A DNA stretch of 64,000 nucleotides from Congeria kusceri (GCA_027627225.1 CM051024.1:46051847-46115846), one strand, 5' to 3'; shown: positions 1 to 12,232, numbered from the stretch's first letter. Numbers and translations: made by a program. Notes: generated from the letters alone by a model not told the origin.

Positions 1-11
1 CAGGTAAAAAA

Positions 12-141
12 GAATGAAAGTTCGTATTCTGCACATCCTTTGGTGAATTTTCAAAACTTTGGTACTTAGTAGATGAGAATGAAAATTCTTATTCTGTACA
101 TCTTTTGGTGAATTTTCAAAACTTCGGTACTTGGTAGATGG
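12..141. repeat. two-copy 65-bp tandem repeat
   Basis: The block beginning GAATGAAA at 12 recurs at 77 with few changes, including the shared segment TTTTGGTGAATTTTCAAAAC. Nothing else recognisable lies in the first 290 bases. Confidence 0.7.
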
Positions 142-294
142 GATTTACATCAACACCTTTTTACAGAATACAGTTAAATACCATACATGTACTTCTAAAT
201 GTATAGGGCAGGTATAATGGTCATTTGAATTTCACTGTTAATATTTTATTTTTCTTTAAGCTTTATTAGATTTGTAATTTTTACTTCATGATTT

Positions 295-496
295 GAGGCG
301 CGTCGTTGGAAACCGGTCTTAATGCATGTGCGTAAAGTGTCGTCCCGAATTAGCGTGTGCAATCCGCACAGGCTTATCCGGGATGGCACTTTCCGCTTTT
401 ATGGTATTTTCTGTTTCAAGAAAGTCTCTTCTAAACATAGATCCACTGTAGGCCGAAAGTGTCGTCCTGGATTAGCCCGTGCGGACGCGGCTCATT
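295..496. mobile_element. GAGGCG palindromic element, 3'-truncated copy
   Basis: The copy starts GAGGCGCGTCGTTGGAAA and continues with GCATGTGCGTAAAGTGTCGT and the inner palindrome around GTGTGCAATCCGCACAGG. It matches the copies at 19.1, 43.1, 50.6 and 57.7 kb but breaks off before the right terminal inverted repeat. The 73-codon frame from 322 lies wholly inside the element and is not a gene. Confidence 0.75.
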
Positions 497-540
497 TATA
501 CTTGCCTGCGAGAAATAGAGGTAAGGATATAATTCCCGAT

Positions 541-1500
541 TAAACATCAACAATCCAACTTATCATGTGATCTATCATTATCATCACATGGTTAAAAATG
601 CCTTTATATACTGCGTGTAAACCACATTCACCATGTTTATTTCGGCAACTAAAACTATCACCGGACATAATTGTACATAAAAGGGGAGGTGGGTGGTAAT
701 ATGTCGGGCAAGTATAAATCCATTCTTGAAATTTCAAATTCTTGTCAACATTTAATCATTTCTTATATCAATTAAAGATCTCATTACATCATTGTACATA
801 ATTGCATTATCATAATATTCTCCCATTGTTCCAATATATTACCATGTATTCACATCAACTGTTTGATGTCATCTTCATCACACAGACATCATAATTGTGT
901 TTTTACTCTATGATTTGTTAATAGTTACTCATTGATCATGTATGCGCAAGTGAACGTTTTGTTGAAGAATTATTTAACAATGTACATAGCTTGTCAGGTT
1001 TATTGTGAGCTACAGATGTAATCTTTGGTTCATACAATAAAAGATATAAGTAAACTTATTTCTGTGTTGCAATTCGTTACTTTGTAGCAGTAAAAATGCA
1101 AATAGAAACAAGACTGAAATGGTGAATTAAATATATTTTGTGTTAAAGGCACTGGCTATGAAAAGCCCTCTTTAATTAGGAAAATGTCTCATTTTTGTCA
1201 TGCATGAATTGTTTATATGATTGCAAAAGAACGATTTCGAGAAAGGTAAATCCCATTTGCGACGCTAGTTCATGACATAAGTGACATGTATGACAACAAA
1301 CTACTGGCCATGTTGTACTCCCATGTGTTACTTTTTACTAGCATTTGCAAACTGGTAGACAATGATTTTGAGTCACACAATACTTAAGAAGAAAAAAAAA
1401 TGTAAATAAAATGGGCAAAACTAGGTAATATTAATTTGTTCCTGAATAATTTATTGGAGCAGTAAATCTGAATGGCAGTTATGTTTAAATGTAATGTTTA
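541..1500. other. AT-rich stretch with nothing recognised
   Basis: No frame with coding character, no splice-bounded exon and no repeat family that I recognise. Probably unique intergenic sequence. Confidence 0.5.
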
Positions 1501-1960
1501 AACAAGAGTGCCATTGAAATATGCCCCTAAAAGGAGCTTTTTTAGGGGTAAAGATTTAATGACTTGAAGAGAAACAATCTCTGATAGGTAAAGTTCAGGT
1601 ATCAACAAGAACTGTCTTAGGACAGCTCGCTTAACTGTTCATATCGCTTAAAGTACAAAAAGGGGCATAATTCTGCTAAATTGCAGGATAGAGTTATGGG
1701 CCTAGGTAAGTGACCTTACATAATGACCCAAAAGATATGTTTGAAGTTGCAACTGAATATCGGAAGTAGTTACAGAAATATGAAATTGTTGCACGCAAAC
1801 CTTAACCTGTTTTCTAAGTACAAAAAGAGCGCCATTGTCACAAAATGCGCCCTTCAAAAGAGCATTTTTAGAGGTAAAGATTCAATGACTAAAGAGAAAC
1901 AATATTATCTCTGTTGGGTAAGTTGAGGTACTAAAAGTATCCCATCTATGATCATAAATC
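1501..1960. repeat. bivalve GGGGCATAATTCTG-type interspersed repeat
   Basis: Contains AAAAAGGGGCATAATTCTG, AGAGTTATGGGCCTAGG and a repeated block on AGAGCATTTTTAGAGGTAAA. Such phrases recur at 3.0-3.9 kb and 30.5-31.8 kb. No protein is supported. Confidence 0.6.
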
Positions 1961-2012
1961 TGAAATGGAGAGATAAACATAGTCAAGGAGGGATTAGTTT
2001 AAACCTATTTAT

Positions 2013-2190
2013 TTTAGCTCGATTGCATCGAAAGCCTTAGGCTTATAGAAACACTATCGAGTCCCTTTCCTGGGTAGAACCAGCACTTGGTGTCTTTGGG
2101 GGAGATCTTGAGAACGCTTACAGAGTGGGAATTGAACCCGGGACCTCCTGATCGCTAGGCGGACACCATATCCACTTCGCCACCGCGAAG
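2013..2190 (-). mobile_element. tRNA-derived SINE
   Basis: On the minus strand a tRNA-like head holds a box A-like TGGCGAAGTGG and a box B GGTTCAATTCC (complement of 2128-2138). A non-tRNA body runs to about 2,013. No full cloverleaf with paired acceptor stem can be formed, so this is a SINE and not a tRNA gene. Confidence 0.65.
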
Positions 2191-2219
2191 GGGGGATTAA
2201 ACTGGTAATTGAGTTATAG

Positions 2220-3010
2220 TTCTTGTAGGGTACAGTTCCTCATCCAATTATAGCAGTCATTTCTGCTGATTTGAAAATTATACTATGCAGTACAATACTA
2301 CGCTCTGGGCAAATAGTTGACCTTTGACCTTTAAATGTGGCCTTGACCTTTGACCTACAGACCTGGTGCTTGGACCTGACATACCACATCATGAAGGTGA
2401 TCATTTATGCCAACTTATTTGAAAATCTCTCCATGGATGACAAAATTATGCTATAGACAAAATATTTGACCTTGAATTGTGACCTTGGACCACACGCCGT
2501 CTCGTCATCCAGCACTTCTGCTAAGTAATTTGGAAATTTATCCAAGCTGAACAAAGATATTCTCCAGACAAAGTTTTGTAGATTGATTTCTTATATTTGA
2601 CCTTTGGCATTGACTTGGCACCTAGGGACCAGGTTCTTGCGCGTGACACGCCTTCTCACCATGCTTATCACTTTCACAAAATTATTTGAAAATCCTTCCA
2701 TGCTGGACAAAGATATGCTCCACATAAAGTGATCAGGATAGATTTCTTTTATTTGATCTTTGACCTTATATTGTGACCTTGACCTTGGACCTGGTTCTTG
2801 CGCGAGACACTCCGCCTCACCATGCCCATCACTTCTGCCAATTTATTTGAAAATCCATCCATGCTGGACAAAGATATGCTGCGGACAAGGTGTTAAAGAC
2901 TGATTTGTTACATTTGACGTTTGACCTTGAATTGTGACCTTAGATCTAGGGACATGGTTCTTGCGCGCAACACACCCTCTTACCATGCATATCACATCTG
3001 CCAAGTTATT
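2220..3010. repeat. GACCTTTGACC-rich bivalve repeat, tandem units
   Basis: Units of roughly 150-180 bp repeat TTGACCTTTGACCTTGAA, then a CTTGCGCG/GACACGCC block, then CATGCTGGACAAAGATATGCT. The same family occurs at 3,960-4,170, 27.6-28.0, 28.6-29.0 and 58.3-58.9 kb. Confidence 0.7.
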
Positions 3011-3960
3011 TGACAAGAGCTATCAGAGGACAGCGCTATTCAAAGTCTTCCAGTTGGTATATATTTTGGAAAAGTGTAAGTGGCATAAATCTGTTGAAAT
3101 ACAAACCTAAGTTATGGCAATTATTTCATCAAATTATTCTAAGTTCCAAGTTAAAAGCTTATCTACTTAATAACTTGTCTAGTTTTGAAGTAATACCAGT
3201 TTTGAATATTAACTTTAACCAGAAAATCCATGTGAAAAAGGGGCATAACTCTTTCAAAATGCAAAACAGAGTTATAGGGAGGTTGCCCCTGATTCTGGAG
3301 TTGATGACCAAGGTATGTTTATATTTTCACGTGAATAACTTAAATTCTGAAATTACAACAGTGTTGAATATATACTTTAACCAGAAAGTCTATGCTAAAA
3401 AGGGGCATAACTCTGTCAAAATTGAGAGTTTGGGGAATGTTGCCCCTGACACTGGAGTTGATGACAAAGGCATATTCCAAGTTTCAAGTGAATAATTTAT
3501 GTAGTTCTTCAGTTACACAACTTTGGAATATAAACTTTAACCAAAAAATCTATGTGGAAAGGGGGCATAATTCTGTCAAAATACAAAACATAGTTATAGG
3601 GAATGTTGCCCCTGATATTGGAGTTGATGATAAAGGTATATTTCAATTTTTAAGTGAATTACATATGTACTTCTGAAGTTACAAATCTTTCGAATATAAA
3701 CTTTAACCAGAAAATATATGTGAAAAAGGGGCATAACTCTGTGAAAATACCTAACAGAGTTATAGGGAATGTTGCACCTGACACTGGAGTTGATGACAAA
3801 GGTATATTCCAAGTTTCAAGTGAATAACTTCTGTAGTTTTGAAGTTCCAAAACTTTTGAATATAAACTTTAAATCAGAAAGTCTATGTGAAAAAGGGGCC
3901 TAACTCTGCCACAATACAAAACAGATTTATAGGGAATTTTGCCCCAATACTATAGTCGAG
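3010..3960. repeat. about 167-bp tandem repeat, 5-6 copies
   Basis: The block GGGAATGTTGCCCCTGA recurs at about 3,278 (diverged), 3,433, 3,599 and 3,767, each followed by GGAGTTGATGAC, AACTTTAACCAGAAAA and AAAAGGGGCATAACTCTG. Frames of 94-161 codons across it are by-products of the repeat. Confidence 0.8.
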
Positions 3961-4170
3961 CTAAAAATCCATCCATGCTGGACAAAGATATGCTGCGGAC
4001 AAAGTGTTAAGGATTGATTTCTTATATTTGACCTTTGACCTTGAATTTTGACCTTGACCTTGGACCTAGGGACCGTCTTGCCATGCTTATCACTTCTGCC
4101 AAGTTTTTTTAAAAGCCATCCATGCTGGACAAAAATAAGCTCTGGACCAAGGTTTTCCTGCCACCTGCCC
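3960..4170. repeat. second GACCTTTGACC block
   Basis: The segment resumes the family of 2,220-3,010 (CATGCTGGACAAAGATATGC, then TTGACCTTTGACC). The 167-bp array thus appears inserted in, or expanded within, a single larger bivalve repeat. Confidence 0.6.
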
Positions 4171-4542
4171 ATCGCTTGGGCATTCCCATAATGCATCCCA
4201 TTTTTTATAACGTGCATATAGTAATGAAAGCATGGCACGCTAACTGTAGCTCAAATAACAAGCTTAAATGACCTGCACAGGTAAATATTGAACAAAGCTT
4301 GCTCAGATTCTGTTTTATAGATGCAGGCTTGAAACATTTCCTTGCTCTCAAGTACAAGAATTTGGGCTTGGTTAGCCTAACTACCCGGTACATATTTCAA
4401 TGACAGTTTCCACTTACATTCAACAGAGTCAAAAATGTCCGATGTTAACATACACTTAATAAAATAGCTTATATAGCCATAATTTTTTATCTTAATTTCA
4501 TCATTAAGTCATTTAATATTGTAGATGGTAACGTCAAGCAAT

Positions 4543-4970
4543 TTTTATGCCCCGGCATCTTGATGCAGGCGGCATATAGTGATTGCCCTGTCCGTGCTTC
4601 CGTTTTTACCATTTCGTCTAGCACCAACACTGCTTACTACAACTCTTGGATATTTACTCAGTTGTTGCTTATGACCATTCCCTATCCACCCATATCACTT
4701 TACCTCACTTTGACCTTGATCTAATTTGCACTTGTAATAATTCAAAAGTGCTATTTCTTGGTTAACTAGATTTTACCGTTTCGTCTCGCACCAACACCGC
4801 TTACTACAACACTAGGATATTTACACAGTTGTTACTTATGACCGTTCCCAATCCACCCATGTCCCCCACCCTCACTTTGACCTTGACATAATTTGGACTA
4901 AAAAATGGGCTATCCAGCATCAACTGGGGGCATGTGTGTTTATCAAACACAGAATCTTGTTTCTATTAAA
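4543..4970 (+). repeat. TTTTATGCCCC-type bivalve repeat with internal duplication
   Basis: Begins TTTTTATGCCCCGGCATC and carries two diverged tandem units that share TTTCGTCTMGCACCAACAC, GGATATTTAC and CACTTTGACCTTGA, about 160 bp apart. A related end occurs at 58,089. Confidence 0.65.
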
Positions 4971-4979
4971 TTTCACATA

Positions 4980-5573
4980 ATTTTTGTTCTCTTTGCACCT
5001 TAAGAGAAACATTTTATTGTTGGTCCAGATGACTTCGAAATATTGAGGTCGACTGTATTATGCTTTCAGCTGTTGGTTGCTATCAAAAATGTTTTATTTA
5101 GTAGCATTTGTGCATTACTGGAAAATTATGATTAACAGCCCTATGTGAAATCACTGTTACTACTAAATCAAAGTTGCATTTATAGAAATAAATACAGAAT
5201 AGTGGTAATGACAATAACATTGTAAATTCTGAAGCATTTACTTCACAACTTCTACACACACATAACAAACATTTCACTGGTAATATACTTCAATGGAAGT
5301 ATTCAATATTTATCTTGAATCATTATGGTCAACATTCCATTTAAATATTAACCACATAGCATTCATATATGGTGCAACAAGCAATTAAAAATGTTGTTAT
5401 GATCACTCTTCACACACTTTGTTTACCTCACTGGTCTAACTTTACACATTGTTTACCTAAATGCAACAAGTAACAAAACATTCTGGAAGAAATTGGAGTC
5501 CAGCTTTGATTTTTTTCTTCAGCAATGATCCTAACTGAAGTTCAGTGAGGCAGATCAAATATAATTTAAGACA
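4980..5573 (-). other. probable NDUFB4 3' untranslated and downstream sequence
   Basis: No coding frame or repeat recognised. It lies directly downstream of the NDUFB4 stop on the minus strand. AATAAA complements occur near 5,012 and 5,093, but the true polyadenylation site cannot be placed from sequence alone. Confidence 0.35.
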
Positions 5574-6838
5574 CTAATAAAGATTTTTTCCAGGTTTGTC
5601 TTTCGTTGCCACCTCGCCACGTCTGTACCTTGCTTCTCTTTCAGTCTGAAACACAGCAAAAATGAATATAAATTATCTTATAACTTTCTTACAATAAGTT
5701 GAAAATGGTACCAATAGTCTTGGTATCCAATTTTCTTGCTACAATTCAAAAGACCAATCATTAATGACATCTTGCTGTTACACAACTACTCTTAAAATGG
5801 TATGGGGTTGTTGTTTTTTACATGAAAAGAAACAGACTGTATTATCATAAAGTAATTATTAAGTTGTGAAAAATGACTTTTTGCCACTTTTAACTTAAGG
5901 ACTGTAGCTTTAAAATAATGAAATATACTCACCCTGTCCTTGTGCATGAAGTATGTGAAAAAGCCAATAGGAAGAATCAAAGCTCCCCATAACCAAGCAT
6001 AGTGGGATCTAGTTGCTTTAAAATGGGATCCATATGTGTGTCTAGCTGAATACCACCTCTGCATAGCTGGGTCAAACTGAAAGCGACATATTTTACTAAG
6101 TTAATGAACAAGAGATTCAGGATTCAAGTCAGTAGGCGCTGAACTAAAACTCCAGTCACTCTTTGCATGGGCAATATTAGGTCTACCAGGGCCCTTGATC
6201 TGTCTTTTACAGCTGAAATAAGGCTGCTTCTCCCAGCAAACAAGTGCATCATCAGAATAAGGACCTCACTCGGAATTTGGACCTTTGACAATATTCTGTG
6301 TAATGTTGTAAGGGTATGCTTTTGATTTCAAAGTCCAATACACATTTTTAACAGAAATTGCCACATTTATGTGGAAGTCACCCTATTAACAATCTTGTTT
6401 GAAATCATTCAGTATCCCAGTTACTGGTAACCACAAAGATACCTCAGAATTAAACAGCTGAACTGTAGCTGAATATTGATAAACTGAGTCACTGTGACAG
6501 TTATCAAGCGTCGAGTAAAAAATAAATGTTTTAATTCACTTAAATTGCTTATGCATACATTACAGAGGAGTTCTTATGAAAATGAACATTGAACATTATT
6601 ATGCAATAATTTCACTTCCTTGTTACTAATTGTATTGCTAAATAATTGCTAAAACCATGCCTTTTGAGGGAACACATACCACAGTTCCACCAAAACCACC
6701 GGCCCTGGGATCATTGAACACTCTGAATCTTTGTTTTCGTTCTTGAACCAAAGCTTTTCTTTTTGCGATTACGTCCAACTCCTGCTTTGACAGGTTAAAC
6801 ATTTTTGTCGGGTCCCACTTCTGCACTTCAGGAGGCAT
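5574..6838 (-). CDS. NDUFB4: NADH dehydrogenase 1 beta subcomplex subunit 4 (complex I B15)
   Basis: Accessory, non-catalytic subunit of mitochondrial respiratory complex I (membrane arm). Three minus-strand exons join in phase 0: 6838-6680 (53 codons), 6076-5933 (48 codons) and 5645-5574 (23 codons plus TAG). The product is 124 aa; the human protein is about 129 aa. Donors are GTATGT and GTGAGT; acceptors are CTTTCAG and GTTTCAG. The N-terminal part has the family's basic helix (residues 17-37, KQELDVIAKRKALVQERK) and then RVFNDPRAGG. Exon 2 has the conserved Q-R-W-Y-S-A-R stretch and one membrane segment at about residues 82-97 (LWGALILPIGFFTYFM). The C-terminus is short, charged and tyrosine-ended. 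The ATG at 6838-6836 is the only start giving the family N-terminus. A segmental duplication begins 34 nt upstream of this ATG. Identity is from recognised family pattern, not a search. Confidence 0.88.
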
Positions 6839-8474
6839 TTTAACCTCTTTGACGTTAAATTATTTCGGTCTATATCGATCCTGAAGGTCGCCGATGTTGT
6901 TGTAGTTGTTGTTGTTTGTTGTGTGTAATTAACCCAAAGCTAAACTGTTGAAAGTCTAAGACTAAAAACTACCATTTGGCGCTCACATACAATGTTCTGT
7001 TGCAAAGTAGTTAATTTGCAATCTACATTACATTTTTTTCTTTTTTACTTTCAAACATGGACTTAAACACGTTGTAAATAGGCAAACAGATACTTGAAAT
7101 TATCAATAGACAAAGAAATTGTACAAAATGTACTTGAAATCAAATTAAACGAGCGGAAAAGGGAGAAAATCCTGAAGATTATTATAATTTTAGATGCAAG
7201 TCTGGAGAACACCCTCGCACGTAGAGTTTTGCATAAAATATTTGCAATTCACCACGTGACCAGCACACGCATGTTCATCACGACCTGACAACAGTATTTT
7301 CGCGCGCATTTGTTGCAAAACACGTTCTCTCTCTCGTTTCCAAACTATATGTTTACTGTGTTTCTATATTGCTATATTGACTGATGCGGCAAAGAAAGCT
7401 TTATATAGGATATTATTACAAAGTCATGGCTTGTCAAGTTATGAATATGTATGTGATATATCTGCGATGGCAGTCGGTTGAATATCTTCGGACTTCAACC
7501 CTGCTGAAAATAATCTTCAAGAAAACAAACGGCTACAGCACTATCACAAGACATACTTTCAACATCTTTTTTGTTGCTTCTGACGTAATTCCAACTGTGC
7601 CAAAGCAACATTAACTGGACAACACTCTTGTACATCTCCGAAAATAATAAATATCGACACAATAAACCAAAAAACTTTATCGCATTGGTAAAGGTCGCAA
7701 CTGGTTCACGAAGCGGTGAAATACTTAATACACGTCTAAGACTATTTATTCGAATGGACAACTCGTGCATTTCGACCGTACACTGATGGAGGCTGTGCGA
7801 CTGTGCATATAAATATACACAATTATAAATATTAGTAAACTTTAAAAGATTAGTCAAGACTTATCGTGTCTCTGTAATATTGGTCGCACATATAAGCAGA
7901 TCCGTAGTCCTTACATACAGCAAGCAGAAATTGCATATGACATGCACATATACAGAAGGGGTATATTTTGAAAAGTCGCCAATTATTTACTTGATAATGT
8001 TGTTCACTATTGAAGATAATTAGCTCTTTCGTAACGGCATATTGACGTCGTTAGGTAATTAAAGCCTACCGTACATCTAAACACGTATGTATTTCATTTC
8101 ATTGTATTATTATTTTTTTTATAGAAGTTGTTTAATACGACGCACAGTGGAATTCGAAAATGTTGGCATATTATGAAAATCGATCAAATATATGTACATA
8201 TTGTATTAATCATCCCCACACAAGATTGTTTAAACGGATTTTCCGGACAACCCTTGTATATATTAAAATGTGGTGCAACATTGACTGGCTTTTAATAAGC
8301 CAATAGTCAAATGCATAGTATAACCCTTCTTTATGTGATTGCACACACGCAAATCTAGGGTATTGTACACTTCACCCTGCTGTGGTGACTGTTATCATCT
8401 GAGATCAATACACGGCTGCAGTACTGGGATATTTGGATTACCAACTAATTGTGACTAACTATATGTATTTCGAG

Positions 8475-8546
8475 GGTTGAGCGTGAAACTATTGTATCTG
8501 GTTACCATTTCTATAATTGTCAGATACAGTTGTTTCACGCTCAACC
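8475..8546. mobile_element. 72-bp hairpin MITE
   Basis: Starts GGTTGAGCGTGAAAC and ends with the exact inverse GTTTCACGCTCAACC; inner arms GTATCTG/CAGATAC also pair. The same element lies at 37,562-37,634 (the duplicate) and an independent diverged copy is at 47,793-47,862 inside Scm. Confidence 0.75.
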
Positions 8547-9687
8547 ATGGATACATTGAAAATAAACAACTTGCATTGGAGTGCCTCTAGATATATGGTG
8601 TAACTACCTTATATGATAACGATATTTATATATCATGAATGTAAACGTTTAGTATCTTTAGTATGATATCATCAGTAATAACGTTATATATAATAATGTT
8701 ACTAGCATAATAAATAAATTGTAACATACATTAACTTATTATTCATAATCATTAAATATGAAAATATATTTTATTACAACTATCAAAACAATGATCAGGG
8801 TTTGAAATATAAACTCTGAGAAAGAGTTACCCTTCTAGTCCATTCAGGGGCCGATTAAATGCAATCTTTTCTTTCAATCAATGTGTGCAAGCTTTCGTGC
8901 TTTGGTATTAATCTGCGTTCAATTTTAATTCAGTATAAATACTTTGCAGTCACCGTACGTCTGCTGCACGTTTTCAATTTTAGCAGGCTGCAGCTTTTTC
9001 TGCGATTTGTATGCTAGCCGTGCGTCTATCTTACGACAACCCTATGATTACATTATGATCGTGAATTACTTTTAATGTTATTGCTCGGCCACCGCATGTT
9101 TTCACACGGTCGCTGCCAGACAAGGTATCTTGGCACCAACATAAATATCAACATCTTTTCGTAAAGATCCTATATGTGTGATACTAAATGATTTCAGTTT
9201 TATGCCTATAGATGTCGTAGAAAATGAAATGGAAAGGCTTTTAAATGAAACGTATTGGATACATACATTAGAAACTAAAAAGACTTAATGTAGAACAATT
9301 GTATACATTCTAATTTTGAAAATAATTATTTTTTAATGTACACTATTTTTTAGGTCTATTTACTTAGTATTATCTATTTATTGTTTCTTAATTACTGTTT
9401 CATGGATTCCTAAAACTTTTCATAATACATGGTGCAGTTTGTTACTGTTATAATATTTTGCTTTTAAAACAGTCATTTACCGTGACTTTGTATCAATTAT
9501 GATTCTGGATTCTATTTATTATGTGTTCAATAAGTTATGTATTTATTTAATTATATATTTAATAATACATTGTATTGATTTTAATATAAAAATTTACTTG
9601 TACATAGTTGTATTGTGAAACTTATGTAACAATTGTATATAGTTAATTCTATGTGAAAAAGTACGCAAAAAATGACGTTACGTAAAG

Positions 9688-9703
9688 TGACGTCATGACG
9701 TCA
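9688..9703. promoter_or_regulatory. two abutting CRE palindromes
   Basis: TGACGTCATGACGTCA is two perfect cAMP-response-element palindromes head to tail. TGACGTTACGTAA (bZIP-like) lies 15 bp to the left. In copy B (about 38,817) the second site is TGACGCCA. Function is inferred only from the motif. Confidence 0.4.
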
Positions 9704-9729
9704 TAATGTATTTTGTTTATATTCATACC

Positions 9730-9996
9730 TGGGCCCGTATTCACCAATCTATTCTTAGACTTAAGACTAAGAATAAAGAATATTCTTGAAACTGTACTGT
9801 CATAAGAGCGCTTTAATGTTGAATCTAACTTAGTAAGAACCATCTCTAAGTACAGCATTCTTTATTTCGAACGATTTGTAAATGAGATACGCAACATTGG
9901 TACCCAGTATATTTGCAAACGCACAAGTATTATTTCTTGAGTCTAAGTCTATTCTTTATTCTTAAGTCTAAGAATGGGTTGGTGAATAGGGGTCCG
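9730..9996. mobile_element. palindromic MITE, absent from copy B
   Basis: Left end GGGCCCGTATTCACCAATCT and right end, read inverted, GGACCCCTATTCACCAACCC; both continue into TTCTTAGACTTAAG, so the inverted repeats are about 35 bp. Copy B reads straight through (CATACCGATGAAG at about 38,859), which gives the empty site. Confidence 0.8.
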
Positions 9997-10030
9997 GATG
10001 AAGACTATTAAAGTCGAAACGCGTAGTGAA

Positions 10031-11297
10031 GAAAAGACAAGACAAATTTTATTTATAGTCGGGGTATACAACAAGTAACATTAGCTATTTATAGCTATTG
10101 ACGGACTTAAAAATACACAGTATAATTGTAATATTCACTATTAAATAAAAACAGTATACATGTAACACATTAATATAAATAACAGTAGTGATTAAATAAA
10201 TTAAACTTTTAACAATAAATATAAGACTAATTAAAAACAAAAGTTATTATGAAGACTGTCCTTTTAATATAGATGACTACATAGGTATGTGTAGGCAAAG
10301 CAAACAATAGAATTGTATGACTGATGTTATTTTTAATGCCTGAATTTTAGTAAATTAATTATTATACTTTTGATGTAGACATCAAATTATGTGAGAGTTG
10401 CACTTAATAAATACTAACAACAGAACCCATAAAAACTTACACAAATAAAACTAATACAATCAAAATAATATTACTAGCAACAATTACAATAACAAAATTC
10501 ACGAGAAGTACTTATGTGGGTACAAAATGTAACAACACCATTAATAACAGCAGTTGCAGTCCTATGTAATAAACAGAGTTTAAGTGACAAAAACACAACA
10601 TTTCATGTTAAAATATGTAAAAGTTATTTATATATAAAGTTATAATTACTGTACATTAACAAATTCAAACAAGGACAGGAAAATTTGCATAGATCTTAAA
10701 TACAATGCCATATTAAGGTTTAAACAATAAATTAAACATTGACCATTTCAAAAATAAAATGGAAACTTCTTAAATAGCATACATTACATTAATGAAAAGA
10801 ACAAATCTTCAAAAATAGAATGTACTAATCTTATGCATCGTAGCAAAGGAAATTTTATTAGTACTATAAAATACATTTGATAAAAAGAACAAGTTGTAGG
10901 CCTACTGGAGGAAATGAGAGAATTAAGAATAAATTCAGAGAAATAAATGGACAAAGAGAAAATTTGGACAATAAGATTGAATGAACAGTCAGAAAGAAAA
11001 GGACAAATTGAATGGAACGGACAAATAGTGTTATATGTTACAGTGGTGGTGCTAATTACATCTTAGCTATTAGTTGTAGTACATACAACATGAACATTGA
11101 CAGTGCTCAACATTCCAAGAGTTTACTAAACTACGGAATTGGTTTAAATTTCCTTCATCACGGAACTGTTGAGGGAGCGATTTCCATAGCCTTGGTGCAG
11201 CTGAACTGAAAGAGTTCACGCCATATTTTGTTGTTTTTACATGTGGTATAAATGCTGTTTTACTACATTTGAAAGAGTAGCTGTTATTTTTAAATAA
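10031..11297 (-). mobile_element. 5'-truncated LINE, absent from copy B
   Basis: Copy B has GTGAATTGGAG with no insert; in copy A 1,267 bp separate GTGAA from TTGGAG. On the minus strand the insert opens in frame with the C-terminus of a LINE reverse-transcriptase protein and then runs through an AT-rich 3' region ending near TTTGTCTTGTCTTTTC. Its right border coincides with the first retained codon, which fits 5' truncation during target-primed insertion. Confidence 0.75.
11070..11297 (-). pseudogene. LINE ORF2 C-terminal fragment
   Basis: Seventy-five uninterrupted codons read from 11,297 to TAA at 11,072-11,070. They include KYGVNSFSSAAPRLWKSLP, the 'APRLWNSLP' signature near the C-terminus of CR1/L2-like LINE proteins, followed by an FRSLVNSW-type end. 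There is no start codon and no catalytic region, so it is a dead fragment, though free of stops and therefore perhaps young. Confidence 0.75.
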
Positions 11298-11860
11298 TTG
11301 GAGCTTGTCCTTTTTTTCTTCATTTAAATATGAGTTGGTGTCATTTACAACTTTTTATTATGACCTGTACATCAGGAAAATACTATGGTATTTTTTTTTT
11401 TAATTTCAAATAATTATTAAGATTTCTTTGAAGTAGTTATACATTGTAACACACATGAAATAAATAGATGATATGGAAAAACGACAACATCGTGCCAAAA
11501 GCATACAAATAATCTCAGTTATTCATATGAAGCACTTTGCGCCTTGACTTCAGAAAATGTGAGATATTTTTATTTTTTACTTTCGATACCTAATGATCTT
11601 AACATAAACTGTGACGAAAACTGTCCGTTCCGTATTATAAACTATATAGAGATCTGTATCCAACACTCACTTAATATTCTCTCTTTATATGGTACATGGC
11701 TTGAAATAACAACGGCACATATCTCACGAAGATAACAGTACTCAATTTATTATAATTAAGTTTGCATAAATGAACCCAATACAAAATGTCTTCTCCAGTT
11801 TATCTTTCTTTTGAATGGATTAAGGTAATTGTAACACGGTTTTATTTCAATTCAACGCTT

Positions 11861-12232
11861 TAAGGGACTATATATGTCATCGAAAACTTTAAACGGCCTC
11901 AAGGGGGTAATTTCTTTTTTAAAAATTCTGAAATTCAGATAGTAATACTGACATGTAATAATGGTTAAAACAGGGTATATATAATGAAAAAAAAAGAGTC
12001 CACGCATTTTCTAGGATAACAATCAATTTATAATATGGGTCTTGTTTGTTTGACCCTTTTCATGTTTACATTTTGACGTCATAATTATGAGTATTTTTTA
12101 TAACCTTAGTTTACACTCTACTTCTTACCAAGCATGATAGAGCATAAACAAGTTTGGTTAAAGCGCTGTATACTGTCATTTCTCCGCATCTCTCCTAAGT
12201 CGTGAGTTCGATCCCGGCTTGGGGTTTTAATT
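11861..12232 (+). mobile_element. 370-bp SINE-like element with tRNA-like 3' end, copy 1
   Basis: Runs from TTAAGGGACTATATATGTCA to GGCTTGGGGTTTTAATT. The 3' part has a box A-like TTTGGTTAAAGCGC and a box B GTTCGATCCCGGC. A TGACGTCA lies at 12,074. Two other copies: 21,600-21,962 (minus) and 40,152-40,172 plus 42,288-42,640 (split by a LINE). Confidence 0.75.

Noticed and set aside
3010..3495. 161-codon frame
   Set aside because: Lies in the 167-bp tandem repeat and repeats its own text (NINFNQKI...KGHNS).
7094..7288. 64-codon frame (TTG start) also present at 36,148-36,342
   Set aside because: Equal length in both duplicates looked promising, but there is no ATG. About ten of 64 residues differ, while the nucleotide copies are otherwise close, which does not suggest purifying selection.
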